64,000 bases of DNA from the NCBI GenBank assembly GCA_036874045.1, contig CM072335.1, forward strand, positions 25,303,501-25,367,500. The letters run 5' to 3'. Positions within the stretch are counted from its first letter, which is position 1. The number at the start of each line of letters is the position of its first letter. Positions 37,807-49,791 of this stretch are shown piece by piece. The notes under the pieces were generated by a model that saw only the letters and a list, made by a program, of their open reading frames with translations, searched no databases and was not told the DNA's origin. Source of the stretch: Cymodocea nodosa (taxonomy: Eukaryota; Streptophyta; Magnoliopsida; Alismatales; Cymodoceaceae). The position numbers were made by a program, and so were the translations under genes.

Positions 37807-39503
37807 ACACGTTACTTGAAAAGTTTTTCATGAAGAAATCCATTGGACAAGTGGAGATGGTTTCCATCTGCTTAGTTCTATATCTGTACCAGGGTATGGA
37901 TACAATTCAATTACGTTCGTAAGACGTAGTTTTCAGGGCATCGGAATATATTACGTGATCGCTCACAACTTGGAGTAAGAGGTATAAATTTTGAACGAGG
38001 CAGGATCCTTTCTCATTTGGAAATAGAAACATGTATAGATTTTTATGTTGCCATTTAAGTATATGCCAAAGACTTTGTGCTTTGGTAATTTTAGAAAGAA
38101 AGTGGTTAGAAAAGAATCCTTTCAAAGGATCAGCTGTATAAATGTTACATGATTAATCAACTTCATAAAATCGTGATTTTTAAATTCTGATTTTTCCTGA
38201 TATTAAAAATGGATTCATATTTGTGATGCCTGATCAAAAAATGCATGTTTAAAACGAATGTTTTAGAAAAATTAATGTAACATGATTAATAGGAAAATGA
38301 AATTACCATGAGGTACTCTATTAAATATATTTTTGAATAACATGAAAAAGTACAAACCAAAAGTTCCAATGTTAGGAAATGATTATTACATGATCAATTG
38401 GTCTTATATAGGCAATACACGGTCTCGAGTAAAAACGGTGGTATGATGGATGTGACCATTTATGACATCCTTCCCCCGTAGGGTATCTTCTCATCGTACC
38501 TGTTCGCCGTCGTTATCTTACCAATCATATGAAAACACTTTTAATGAAAGAAATTTTTTACAAAGGAAAAACAGGAAGTCGAAGAAAATTTTCGTCTCTA
38601 CGTTATCTTGTGGATTGACTTGGATTTAAAGGCGCACTACTGGGTGGGTACACATTTGTTGTTTATGGCTTTAATTAGAATTTAAATTGTGCTCGGCTTC
38701 TGAGGTTTACCTTGGTATTTTGAATCTTAAGTGCTGCTCGAGTAGTGTGCAATACTGGTAGCTTGTGGTTAATTGTTCATCCTTTTGGTTTCTTGGCAGT
38801 CTCTCGGTCGAGGATTTTAAGGGAGCTTATGTATACTTTTGCATGAGTAAATCGTAGATTTTGTGTGATTCTGTGCTGTTTGTCTCGAGTTTTCATGCTT
38901 AAGGATTAACCATTACGAAATTATTTTCTTTCTAAATGATAGATATTTCGGATATCATTTAAGACGTGTATTAGATGACCATTACGTATCGCTCCATGAT
39001 ATTTTCAGATACCAGATTGATAATTGGTACTTGGAAATAGTTCAAAATTATCAGATAGAAATATTGTCAGATTCAATTATAAAACCTCGTCCACTTGGTG
39101 ACCTTACAACAGAAAAAATGTTTTAAAAGACGTACCATACCCTTTTTGTTGGTAAGTCGTAATATTCAATAGCGGAGAATTTACAGTCTTAAGACATCCA
39201 ATAAATATCACGTTGAAAAGCAAGAAATGTATTTTCGACGAGTGATAATTATCAAAGACTAGGCTTTATTATACACTCTTTGATGATGTAGTCCCTTAAT
39301 CAGTGAGCCGGCTTAATGGCTCAGGCGGAAACAAACTGACGACGGAGGAGACCCATGCAGAAAGCTCGTCTCCTTTTACTGGTGTACAAAACGATAAAAC
39401 GTGTTCGCTCAAAGAGAAAATTATACAACATTAGCAAACGTTTGTAACTTACACGCATCACATTAGCACTTGTTTTACCCCATTAAGGAAGTGACCGACC
39501 ATC
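37807..39503. other. Convergent spacer between MDN1 and the tubby-like gene
   Basis: It should contain both 3' untranslated regions. On the MDN1 side, AT-rich sequence after the stop continues for a few hundred bases. I see no clear polyadenylation cluster I would rely on, and no coding or repeat sequence. Confidence 0.5.
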
Positions 39504-42221
39504 TTATTCACAGGCCAGTTTTGTCCCGAAGCTTGTGAGGCAGATGGCAAATGCCTGAAAGGCTGACAGTGGCTGCCGATAATCCATGGTGAACATGTCG
39601 TCTCCTATTTTCCCGAATTGGAGAACCACGGAATCTTCAACTCCCAAATTTCTCGACTGACTAGTTTCTGCCAACGCCAGCTGAAAGTTCTTTACCGAGG
39701 CAACAGTGACTCGCCCATGGAAATTTAAGCACCAGCATTGCAAGTGCTCGTGCCATCTAGGGGCATTGTTCTTTAGAACTATTGTTCCGGAGTCCGATGC
39801 TGGCTTCTGTTTGTCAGAGTTCTTCTCAACCTCAAAAGAAGCCTTTATTGAAGGATTTCTCAGGGTGCAAACCATTCTCCTTGGCCCCCTTGATCTAAGA
39901 AGGTTGAATTTATATGATACACGTCCAATTATGAAGTTCCCAGCAGAAACCTGGGGACTGATCTGTTTGCTTGCAAAGCGGCGACTTGCTTTGTTGCTTG
40001 ATGCCTTCGCGCCACAGAAAGGCGGTTGGCTGTCGTATAGTGTAAATTTTGTGCCCAAAAAATCGGAGCTGCCAGGAAAAAGTCTCAGATAAAGAAGCTG
40101 AACGGTATAAGTTTGGGAAAAGACTTTAAGTTGATGCCAAAATAGATGCTGATATCCCTTTTATGGTACATACCTATTTGTATTAAGACCTAATTTTATG
40201 AAAGATGGGTGTCAAAAATATGCCAATTAGAAATCTATTTAATCGTAAGCAAGCATGATAGAACAATGACAGAAATATTAAACATAAAGTTTCAAACTGA
40301 AGAAACTACAATTGGCACAACTCACAATTCATAAAAAAAATGTAAATTAGAAACATAATTAACCATAAGTAAGCATGATACAACAATGACAGAAGACATC
40401 AAATGTAAAGTTTAAACTGAAGAAACTAAAACACAATTCATTATGCATAAGGCAGTGCCAAGTTAGTGAAGATACATTTAAAGCCAAAACCAGTCAATCT
40501 CCTTAATTAGTTTAGACTAGGAACATTATTTTAAGACATCATCATCCCGTCTAGGAAGAACTCTAGATGAAGTGCGTGAGTTGTTAAAGACACCATAGGA
40601 TAACAGCACATTACTGGAAGATACTCACGTTAACTTTCCAACATATGCATTACTTCCTTGTGATAGGTCATCGGCGTCAAGGGATATAATATATTCTGTA
40701 CGTGGACCATGCCTAAACCTTCGTGCAGCCAAGAGAAATTTCCCTTTATCCATAAATGCTGAAAATCAAAACGGCATTAGGTTGAAGACACATTCGATAG
40801 ATCAAAACATTTAATAGCTCTGAAGCAAGAACAAAATGTCCCTAGGAAATATTCAAAAAATCTCGACAGGAAAAGTAATCCATTAAACAAACTTTTCAAC
40901 TTCACCTTACTGTCCACAATTCCAAACAGCATACTAGGAGCATTCCTCATTTAATCACATCAACCATACTTACTGAGGAAGGCACCTATTGAGCATTTTA
41001 TGCCTTGATCCTGGCTGCAACCTGATCGGATCCAGTAATGGATCCAACCATGATCCATGTTGGATCAGGTTTTTAAGAAATTTTCCTTGAAGAAAACTTG
41101 AATATATTATATTGATGGAAACTACTGAAATATACATAATTATCGAAACAAATAATCATATACATCACTCAAACGCACATATTACTATTACACGTCACAT
41201 ATAACCATGCATCTTGCAAGTCATCATCATGGAGTTTAATTATGGTATTTGATATCAGTGAAACAGTCACTTCTACAGATCGGTGCATCCATCAAACATG
41301 ACGATTATCGCCTTTTGTTTCTTGCTCAGAATTTACAGAGAGAAAAGAACGTATAAATAAGGATCAAGATCCAACAACACAAAATAAATAATATTTTCAA
41401 AGTTAATATTGTCAAAGATTCAACTAACGCGAAAGCATGCAACTGAAAAGATCAATATGGAGAACAATTTAAAGCAACCAAATTTACCTACATTGTGTAA
41501 GGCTAAGATACAGGTAAAACGTAGCATTTTTCCTGTTCCTCTTGATAAAACACTGAAGAGGAAGTTCCCTTGTCCCCGGCTGCATAAAAATGGAAGATCA
41601 AAACCCATAGGATTCGCAATTTTCCAGAAGAATAATACGGAGCAAACAAATGAAATATCGGAGAAGGTCAGCCCCTCTCCTCTCCATGTCCCCCCAAAAG
41701 AAAAAGCGGAACAAGAAAAGCCAGCGAGAAAAATTCCAGCTACACAGGGAGAGATAATTCCAAAGGCGGGATGAAAGCTCCCGTATTTCTATAGTGACCA
41801 ACAAAATCCAGCCCGAAATCCACCAGACAAACGCATCCAATACCTGTTTAAGCGAGAGAGGGAAAGTGATCTTTCCACACTCCCCAGGAGGTCGGACGAT
41901 CCCCAGCGTGACCTCCCTCCACCTTCTGCAAACGCAAGCACATGCCACCACGCTCTTCCTCGTCGGCCACCTGTCCTCGCTCTCCTCTACTCTCCTTATG
42001 ATCTCCCCAAGTAACTCTGGCAACAGGCGCGACCACCTGTCCTCTACCACCTCCTCCCTTTCCTCCACAATGCCGCACTCTCCCCCACCCTCTGCTTCGT
42101 TCGACCCACACAACGAGGGGACGCTGCGTCCTGCGGCCGACGGCGTCACAGCCTTCCTCCGCAACATAAACGGCGCGACGGCCTTCCTCCGCAACATAAG
42201 CGGCGTCCTCCGTCTCGACAT
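39504..42221 (-). CDS. TLP: Tubby-like F-box protein
   Basis: Plant tubby-like proteins combine an N-terminal F-box, which can bind SKP1 in an SCF ubiquitin ligase, with a C-terminal tubby barrel that binds phosphoinositides. Exons in coding order: 42221-41844, 41579-41492, 40758-40629, 40068-39504. Phases fit and give 386 residues, usual for the family. The F-box is at about residues 62-106 ([14 protein letters not shown] ... [14 protein letters not shown]), followed by [12 protein letters not shown]. The tubby domain starts near PLQCFIKRN and ends with [28 protein letters not shown] and the terminal TKLACE, all signature pieces. The start at 42221 is the best candidate; an in-frame ATG at 42347 would add 42 residues. 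The N-terminus differs from the common MSFRSIVRD type and contains a small internal duplication. Exon 2 uses donor GTAGGT at 41491, the only in-frame choice. Confidence 0.93.
40069..40628. other. Third intron of the tubby-like gene, with a tandem repeat
   Basis: This 560-base intron contains two imperfect copies of a roughly 100-base unit at 40225-40332 and 40345-40441. Both hold AATTAGAAA, GTAAGCATGATA-like and AACTGAAGAAACTA blocks and end at CACAATTCAT. The rest is AT-rich and unremarkable. Confidence 0.7.
40759..41491. other. Second intron of the tubby-like gene, nothing recognised
   Basis: This 733-base intron lies between the exon ending YLSLTQ and the exon starting FMDKGKFLL. No repeat or coding sequence was recognised. 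Confidence 0.65.
42136..42208 (-). repeat. Duplicated segment in the tubby-like gene's first exon
   Basis: Two adjacent in-frame copies of about 30 bases encode [10 protein letters not shown] and LRRKAVTP near residues 10-27 of the tubby-like protein. The DNA phrase CCTTCCTCCGCAACATAA occurs twice. It makes the N-terminus basic and is probably a recent slippage duplication. Confidence 0.75.
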
Positions 42222-42960
42222 TGCGAGGTGAGTGGATGCTGGAGAGGAAGAGGATCGATCTGGTCCTCTTCCCCTATGTCCTCCCCAGATTTTTAGGGTT
42301 TCCTTCCCTCCTCTTTTCCACGTTTCCTCTTGCCGGGTTTTTTTCAATAATGGTATTTTTTTAGTCGAGTAGAACTACGTTATACTTTCTTAATAAATAA
42401 AAAAATTAGTTTTAGTTTTTCGTTAAGTTAATCTCAGATAAACATAAATATTCCAATCACATAATTATTTAAATTTAAGCCATAGAATTTGTAATGAAAT
42501 TTTTAATTATACAACTTCAATTAAGTTGAAACTTTAGTGCACTGCAGATTTATATTAGACTAAACTTTTAAAATTTATATTAAAATTATAACAAATATGT
42601 AGTGTCCAAAATATGAGCTTTAATAAGGAACATGAAACTACAAAATAATTTAATTACTGAAAATCAATTTTTCCGTTACAAAATAATTGCAACAGCACTC
42701 AAGTTTCTTTTTTTGTAAAATTAAGATGATATTTTCACGAAGAATTTCCTCAGCATCCATCCACGTTTTTTTATCAATTCTCATCTCCCGGGTCAACGTT
42801 TGCCGTCAGAGGTCAACGTTTCAGCTGGGCAGATCAGGTCGGTCCATTTTGACGATTGTCGTTGGAGGTCTATTTCTTGACCTGATGAAAAAAATTACAG
42901 ATGCCGTTGTTTTTATTGACTAAGTTTGAGGTGATTCTCTTTTTACATTTCACACTTATA

Positions 42961-42985
42961 GACTGACTGACTGACTGACTGACTG
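42961..42985. repeat. Microsatellite (GACT)6
   Basis: This is a perfect run of six GACT units followed by G. It lies upstream of the tubby-like gene. Confidence 0.95.
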
Positions 42986-44723
42986 GGAGGTACATGTAAA
43001 GTAAGCACACACCGTGTCTTGTTCCGGAATCGTCAGAAACATTTCGCCGTTCTTTCGATCTTACCATTAATTCAATCATTGTTGACGTTTTGAAACCCAG
43101 AAAACTGAATCCGAACGTCTGTCCTGCGCTGGGTTTAATTTACAATTTAATTAATGCAACCACGTGAACATTAGGACAAATTCGATCCATCAGAATAAAC
43201 TATTCAAGTACCTACCTGAATAAAATATTGCCGATGATTGTGTGAGTTCTTGAAGTTTATAACTGTCAAGAGAAAAGAAGTCTACATCCAAATGGATCCA
43301 GCAAAAAAATATGTACTATCCATCTAAATCATTTTGAAGAAGCATATGTATCAATTATATATCTATGTATGTAGATACTCTTGTGATCTGTAGATCTTTA
43401 TGATCTACTTTTTATGAATGAAATGGGTTTTTACTCCCGTCAAACAAAAATCATACCCTTTCTATGAATGCAGATTTTTGTTTTGTTATTCTTTTAATTA
43501 ACCGAGATAAGGGTGTGTACCTTTTTTATTTTCTTATTTATTTATCTACGGATTTACCAGTTGAGCTATTAAGTAACATCCATCATTTTATCGACTAAAC
43601 CTAAAAGATAAAGATGAATGAGACATACCTACCCGCATTGACACCTTAACAGTGAAAGTCACAGCTATATGGTTAGCCAGCCATGACCAGGGAATCAATA
43701 CCATAGCTATTTTTATTTATTTTTTGGGTTCTCTTTTGGCTTAGCAACAGTTATTGTGATTTTTACGTCTACCAAGATTCGAATGTTAACAAAAATCACG
43801 AATACTATTATTCTTCACCGATTATATTATCATAGCTAGACATGGTTTGGATTCTCGGTTCACATGCATGCTTTAATTAATCATGTCTAACTCACGATGG
43901 AGAAGAATTGAAAAGAGGTCTTAAGCATGCAGGGACTAGGGATAGCTCTATGATTGCTGCATATGCCGCCTTCTCAGCTTTTGTGGTACCGCCAAAGGAA
44001 AGAAAGAAAAGGCAACAAACGCTTGTACTGTGTGGTTCATGACTGATGATGGCATGGTATCAAAAGTAACCACATGCATGCTCTGAGTGAAACTTTGTGG
44101 ATCTACTCATGATGGCGTCCATGGATGTTATTGGAGATCAAGATTTAACGGATGCTATTGATCTTGGTTTCATATTAAAGCGAAAATATCATAAATGCTA
44201 GTTAAAAGAGGCCGAGGCGTCCAAAGTCATTGCAAATATCAACCATCTCTGCGCTTCCCTCTTAGATGTTGGACAGCGTTCTTCAAAATTCAAAGTATCG
44301 TACAGGAGATGAGCAAGTCAGATAGAGAAAAGATAAAAATCTAATTAATTTTCATACTAGAAATGGTTGGGTGGATTAAGTTACTAGATCTTTATAATTA
44401 CATGATAAAGCTTTCATTTCGAACAAATAAATATCAAGACACAATAAAATTAGAATTAAAAGCTACATTGCCGATCTCTAGAATCCCACCATGCCCCCAG
44501 GCAAAAAAAGGTGTAGTAAAAATAAAAGCAGCTTCCACTTGAAGTTTCGCAAAACCCAGCAAAGAGCAAGAAAGGGCCTTTGCTCGACTTTACTTGCGTT
44601 TCCAGCGTTATAACACTGGCATCGAAAAGGCCGCCTTCAATCATACGACAGCAGTGGTACATCAATTTCGATTTACCCCATGCAAGCTCTCACTTTTTTA
44701 AGCTGCAACCCCTTTTTTTTATA

Positions 44724-44750
44724 ATGTATATATATATGTATGTATGTATC
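44724..44750. repeat. Microsatellite TA / TATG
   Basis: A TATA run passes into three TATG-type units (GTATGTATGTAT). Confidence 0.85.
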
Positions 44751-44940
44751 TTTTTTTGAAATTTTCTTTTAAAAAAAAATTATATGTACAATGATTGGAA
44801 CACACAATCAAATTAGTAAAAGAGAAACCATCAACTGCCAAGGTTAACTTCAGGTTCTCAAGTTGCGACTTAGCCAAAAAAAACTTTCTCAAACTGCAAT
44901 ATCGAAGTTGAGTTGTTCTTCTATGAGAAAAGCCCTGTAA

Positions 44941-44957
44941 TATATATATATATATAC
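44941..44957. repeat. Microsatellite (TA)8
   Basis: This is an uninterrupted TA dinucleotide run in the spacer. Confidence 0.9.
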
Positions 44958-45812
44958 ACTACTATACCCTTTTGATCTTTGAGAATGTACAGATTTCCGA
45001 GAAGAAGGTACTTTTGAGTTCCACTAGCAAGTTGGCCTGTACTTATGGAGCTGAGGATTTGTGAGCTCGATTCCCTGCAAGAAGCAGATCGAATAGCTTA
45101 GCATCTCACATTTTCTCTAAAAAGAGTCAAAATACAAATAGAGAAAAGTGACATCCAGAAGGAAATCAAAAAAGCCAACAGGGTATTAGTTCGATCTCAC
45201 AAACAGATCGACATTTCGAGCAGGATTCCAAAGTTGCAAAAGTCGACTTGTGTCACTCATAATTGCATAAACAATGTGTCACGAGAGAATCAGCCAAAAC
45301 CCACAGGGATTTTAGCAAGTACATCGTGTGATCCTAAAAATGGCAATATTTTCAGACTTCTCTTGCTTTGCCTCAGATGTATTTACCATCCATGAAACTT
45401 GATGTTTCCAAACATGGGATTTTAGATGTTCATAACCTGAAAAGGTATTCCTTAACAAAAAACTTGATATGTACTTGAGCATATTATGCATGTAAGCAAG
45501 CAGTTCACAAAATTGATGATAATATTTTATGTCGGGTTTCCTGAAAGATATTCATTCCCCTCTACAGTTGGTGATTGTAATGCTTGACATGGATATCATT
45601 TATCAAGGCATCAAATGCACTTAAATGTTAGCTTAGCACACCTTGGATGCCTGAGCAGGAGGCGCACATATACAGCTGCTTGGGTAACGTACGTACTAAT
45701 GACTTTCTTCATTTCTTGAACTCAGCAATGTTGTCAAACATCAGTAAGTATTTTCAGAGCTTTCAACAATTAGATCTTTTTTCTGCATTACAAAAGAACA
45801 CATTACCATGAT

Positions 45813-46125
45813 TCAGAAGGACAAAAAATATTGGTAGGAAGGCACCAGGCAACTTTTATTCGGTACTGGAACAGAACCATCCAAAGCATTTTTCCGGTGT
45901 TTGGTTTGCAGAACCTTATGACCTGCAACATTACCCATCTCCAATTCAGTGCTGATCGAAGAGGTTGCTTGGCATGAATCAGCATTTTCATCAAGATTGG
46001 TCCTCCCCATCATCATCACCACTCTTAAACAAGCTCCCTTTAGAACGGAGTCCTTTCACTTTCCTAAACTCGTCGTAATGTGCCTTCCTGTGTTCTTTAA
46101 AGCTCAGTCTTTCTCTTTCAGTTTC
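45813..46125 (-). pseudogene. Fragment of protein phosphatase inhibitor 2 (IPP-2)
   Basis: IPP-2 proteins bind and inhibit type-1 protein phosphatase. Minus-strand 46125-45991 encodes [20 protein letters not shown], then [12 protein letters not shown] and an acidic tail, ending in a stop. [11 protein letters not shown] is the most conserved IPP-2 signature. About 20 codons after the signature, the acidic tail GDDDGEDQS meets a stop at 45991. Shifting frame by one base would continue with DENADSCQATSSISTELEM to about 45813, so a one-base frameshift is likely. The N-terminal exons with the phosphatase-binding motifs are absent from the next 1.4 kb upstream. I read it as a truncated gene fragment, though a sequencing error in part of a real gene is possible. 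Confidence 0.68.
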
Positions 46126-47538
46126 GGAAGAAAGTAAATACATTTGCAGTGGCCATCACTCACACCGAGGTCAGAGCAGACGAAAATATAAGCATTCTGT
46201 CACACGAATTAGAGTGGACCAAAACTAGAGCAGACATCAGTGCCACTTGTAAATTACACATGGAAGTCGTGTATACCACCAGTCTAACAGTTGGTATCTC
46301 AGGTGACAATCGTAGTAGATATTCCACTGACAGTCATGGTAGATATCCCACTGGATCAACATTACCCAAGTTCAGGAACAAAAAGTTGAGAAGCCGTCAT
46401 TGCCTCTTGTAAAGATTAGACGAGAAATTGTATGATAAAAGTTACCGATGACAATTAGAAACTGAGAGTCCAGTACGGACACAATTACCGATGCTAAAAG
46501 TTCAGGAATGTTAGGGCCACATATTTGATGAAAAATTTAGGGTACCAAAAGTAAATCATGTATTCATCCGGCAGGCTTTCATTGCCTCTCTGATAAAACC
46601 CCAGTAAGACCACCAGGCTACCCTCTTTTAACTGGTAGGCTCTATGTTGCCCATCGGGAGAAGGGCACCGACAAAATCAATGGTCTTTGGGATTCTCTCC
46701 TCTGGAATGTGAAGAGTCGTCTTACCGTTCATCCCTCCCAATATCATGTTGGACCATGTTGGGTGAGTCGAAGAACTCAGATGTCTGGCTGGTTTGCCCT
46801 CTTACAGGAAACACCGTATAAGACCATGCAAATCAACGATGGTTCAGTCTCTTTCACAAGTTGATTTTTTATGTAATAAAATTAAAATCTTTAATAGGAA
46901 ATGGTAAATTTTCAATATTAACTATCAAAGCTTAACAGCAAACCTCATTTTTTATTGTATGATTTATTAAGATTATTAACATCAACTAGCAATGCTACCC
47001 TAACATATCCTTATTACTAGTTGCTTGTTTATGATGTGTGATAAATGCAAGGATTCAATGAAGAATATGGAAGAAATACGCGCTTATCCATTCATTTATG
47101 CATTATAATTATAATTATCGATAAAATTAACCAAAAACTTTACTTACAACCAACTACCCTGAAAATCAACTAAAAATATGAACTTCACGGTATATCTAGT
47201 CATATGCAAGTATGACAGATTCACACTTCAATTTGACTTTTCTTTTTTTTAATCTTGGTTTCTATTTAATGAACTCAGAAGAAATGAATAAATATACAAA
47301 TAAGAAAAATATGAAGAAAATTAAAATTAGTGAAAGAAACGGCCGTCAAAACCGAAGGATTAAAATTGGTGACGACGATCACCGTCGTCTTCCCCGCGTA
47401 AAGGCCCTGCGCGACGATCACCGCCATGTACGGCTTCACCTTCGTCGCTCTCTGGTAGCCTCGCAGCCGCCGCCATTGCCGAGAGGATGGTGATACGTAG
47501 TAGCCTTTCCCAACCTACTGTGATCGTTCTCCAGTAAC

Positions 47539-49791
47539 ATGAGGCCATTCGCTGCAGTCCAACCACTGATCAGGGCTAGATCACCACTCTCCTCTCCAAA
47601 TCTTGCAATTCTCTTCTCACTCCAAACAACCATAAGCAAGCCAGCCACCACCCACGCTGTCCACAGGGAGTTGCTGCAAGCCTGTGTTGCCCGCAAGGAC
47701 CTGGCGTCAGGCGCTCAAGTCCATGCAAGAGCGATTGCCCTTGGCCTCCACCTCGACTCCTTCATCTCCACCCAGCTCATCGCCCTCTACTCAGTCTGCG
47801 GCCGTATCCCAGTCGCAGCATCAGTCTTCGACCACGCCGAGCCTTGCAATGTTTACTTGCTCAACGCCATGCTACGAGGGTACGTCTCCAACGGCTACCA
47901 CACCAGTGCCGTCGCTGTGTTCTGCTGGAACTTCAGTTGCGGGCTGGTGCCGGATTCCTACACCTTTCCGTGCGTTATCAAGGCCTGCGGTGGGTGTCGC
48001 CGGTGGGGACGGGAGGTGCATGGGCTGTCCGTGCACCTTGGGTTGGACTCAGACCTCTTCGTGTCGAATTCCCTCGTTGCGATGTATGGGAGTTGTGGGT
48101 GCATCGACTTTGCAGTCAGGGTGTTCGATGGAATGACGCAGCGAGACGTCGTCTCATGGAATTCTGTGATCGCGGCTTACGTGCACAATGGACTTAGCCT
48201 GGACGCAATGATTAGTGTCAGGGAGATGTGTCGGAGTGGTCTGAGGCCCGACATGGTAACGGTTTTCAGTGTGTTGTCGATTTGTTCTTCCGAGGAAGAG
48301 ATTCAGGGCATACATTGTTACGTTGTGAAGAATGGAATTTATGGTACTTGTAGCGTCCAGACCTCTCTTATATCCGCCTATGGAAGCTGCGGTATCATTG
48401 GGGAAGCACGGAAAATTTTTGATTCCTTGGGACAAGTTGAAATTGCTTCCTGGAATGCATTGATCTCTTGCTGTGCTCAGCTTGGGCGTTTCGAGGAAAG
48501 CCTGGAGTTTCTTCATAGAATGAAGCTTTCAGGATTAGAGGCGGATGTGGTTACCTACACTGGGATTATCTCAGGGTTTGCTCAAAATGATCGTTGGAGT
48601 GAGGCTTTGGAGTTGTTCAGGCAACTCCTAAGCACGGGAGTTAAGCTGGATTCTGTAATATTAACAAGTGTTCTTCCAGCCATTTCCGATCTACAATGCC
48701 TAGTCATGTGTAAGGAAATCCATGCTCACGCGTTGAGACATGGATTGGCATCAGACAGAAGGGTTGGAAGTGCATTGGTTTCTTGCTATGGTAAATGTGG
48801 TGAGGTAGCAGCTTCTAGTCTTGTTTTCCAGGGCGCAAGTTATACGGATTGGATATCTTGGAGCTCAATGATCGCTTCCTACGTGCAAAATGGGTATCAT
48901 GAGGAAGCCCTTGACATGTTCAGACAGATGATGAGAGGTGAAATCACGCCAAACCCATGTACTGTCACAAGCATCCTTTCAGCCTGTGCAGCGACTTCTG
49001 GACTAAAGCAAGGTAAAGAAATCCATGGATGGGCAATCAAGAATGCACTAGAGGATCAAACCTTTGTGGGGAGTGCTATGATAGACATGTATGCAAAATG
49101 TGGAGAGTTAAAAGCCTCACGGATGGTGTTTGATCAAATCAAGGAGAAGAATGTCGTTACTCGGAACTCGATGATGGGGGGCTATGCTGTGCATGGGCTT
49201 GCAGAGAGTGCACTCGAAATCTTCCAAAGCATGGAGGAAAAAGATGAGGTGAGCTTCATAGTAGCTCTATCAGCTTGCAGTCATGGAGGGCTGGTTCAAG
49301 AAGGAATTGGGGTCTTTAACGGCATGAAAGATTTCGATTTCAAACCAAGACAAAAGCATTATGCTTGTATGATCGACATACTGGCACGAGCAGGAAGACT
49401 AGGTGAAGCTTTTGAGATAGCGAAGTCAATGCCCATGGATGTTTCCACAGAAATTTGGGGATCATTGCTTGGAGCCTGTAAGGTTCATTCAAACCTAGAA
49501 ATGGGGATATGTTCAGGTGAACAGATAATCAGAAGTGAATCGAAGAATTCCGGACATCACGTTCTGGTATCCAACTTACTGGCAGATTTTGGGAGGTGGG
49601 GAGATGTAGAGGTCATGAGGGAGACTATGGGGGACAAGGGAGTGAGGAAAGTGGTTGGTTGTAGTTGGATAGAGTTGGACCTCAGAGTTCACTCATTCGT
49701 TGCGAGGAACAGGGCAAATCACCCCGAGTGGTCCAGATTGTTCTGGGTTTTGAGTGTATTAGATGAGCAAATCAAAACAATCAGTTGTTGA
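47539..49791 (+). CDS. Pentatricopeptide repeat protein, PLS class, E type
   Basis: PPR proteins bind organelle RNAs one base per repeat; PLS-class members mostly direct C-to-U editing or other RNA processing in mitochondria or plastids. The gene is one exon of 750 residues, intronless as usual for the family. Residues 1-35 are rich in Arg, Ser and Ala with few acids, as expected for an organelle transit peptide. Repeats fill about residues 40-640, with the typical phrases WNSVIAAYVHNG, FVSNSLVAMYGSCG, GSALVSCYGKCG, WSSMIASYVQNGYHEEAL and GSAMIDMYAKCGELKASR. The C-terminal E/E+ region runs from about 645 (EIWGSLLGACKVHSN) to GCSWIEL and VHSFVARNRANHPE. There is no DYW deaminase domain, so any editing would need a partner. 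It resembles 'PPR protein mitochondrial/chloroplastic' entries, but I cannot name the ortholog. GC content falls from 5' to 3'. Confidence 0.93.
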   Translation: MRPFAAVQPLIRARSPLSSPNLAILFSLQTTISKPATTHAVHRELLQACVARKDLASGAQVHARAIALGLHLDSFISTQLIALYSVCGRIPVAASVFDHAEPCNVYLLNAMLRGYVSNGYHTSAVAVFCWNFSCGLVPDSYTFPCVIKACGGCRRWGREVHGLSVHLGLDSDLFVSNSLVAMYGSCGCIDFAVRVFDGMTQRDVVSWNSVIAAYVHNGLSLDAMISVREMCRSGLRPDMVTVFSVLSICSSEEEIQGIHCYVVKNGIYGTCSVQTSLISAYGSCGIIGEARKIFDSLGQVEIASWNALISCCAQLGRFEESLEFLHRMKLSGLEADVVTYTGIISGFAQNDRWSEALELFRQLLSTGVKLDSVILTSVLPAISDLQCLVMCKEIHAHALRHGLASDRRVGSALVSCYGKCGEVAASSLVFQGASYTDWISWSSMIASYVQNGYHEEALDMFRQMMRGEITPNPCTVTSILSACAATSGLKQGKEIHGWAIKNALEDQTFVGSAMIDMYAKCGELKASRMVFDQIKEKNVVTRNSMMGGYAVHGLAESALEIFQSMEEKDEVSFIVALSACSHGGLVQEGIGVFNGMKDFDFKPRQKHYACMIDILARAGRLGEAFEIAKSMPMDVSTEIWGSLLGACKVHSNLEMGICSGEQIIRSESKNSGHHVLVSNLLADFGRWGDVEVMRETMGDKGVRKVVGCSWIELDLRVHSFVARNRANHPEWSRLFWVLSVLDEQIKTISC

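Larger units (their letters stand above)
42222..47538. other. Spacer between the divergent tubby-like and PPR genes
   Basis: The 5.3 kb spacer should hold the promoters of both neighbours. It contains three microsatellites (42961, 44724, 44941) and a phosphatase-inhibitor fragment (45813-46125). The remaining sequence, including 43100-44700 and 46150-47200, shows no gene I can identify. Short frames at 44456-44665 and 46149-46412 look like chance. Confidence 0.6.

Noticed and set aside
41794-42231. Plus-strand 145-codon open frame
   Set aside because: It lies opposite exon 1 of the tubby-like gene; the minus strand has a clear F-box and correct splice sites, so this is a shadow.
44456-44665. 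Minus-strand 69-codon open frame in the spacer
   Set aside because: The translation is not recognisable and is rich in aromatic residues, as expected of non-coding AT-rich DNA.
45026-45076. Minus-strand terminal exon of the phosphatase-inhibitor fragment (GIELTNPQLHKYRPTC after a good acceptor at 45077-45088)
   Set aside because: The acceptor is attractive, but no upstream donor gives a matching phase, and the peptide is not known from IPP-2. It is too weak to annotate.
46550-46860. Less AT-rich patch suspected of being a retrotransposon integrase remnant
   Set aside because: Neither strand gave an integrase, zinc-finger or polyprotein motif in any frame I read.
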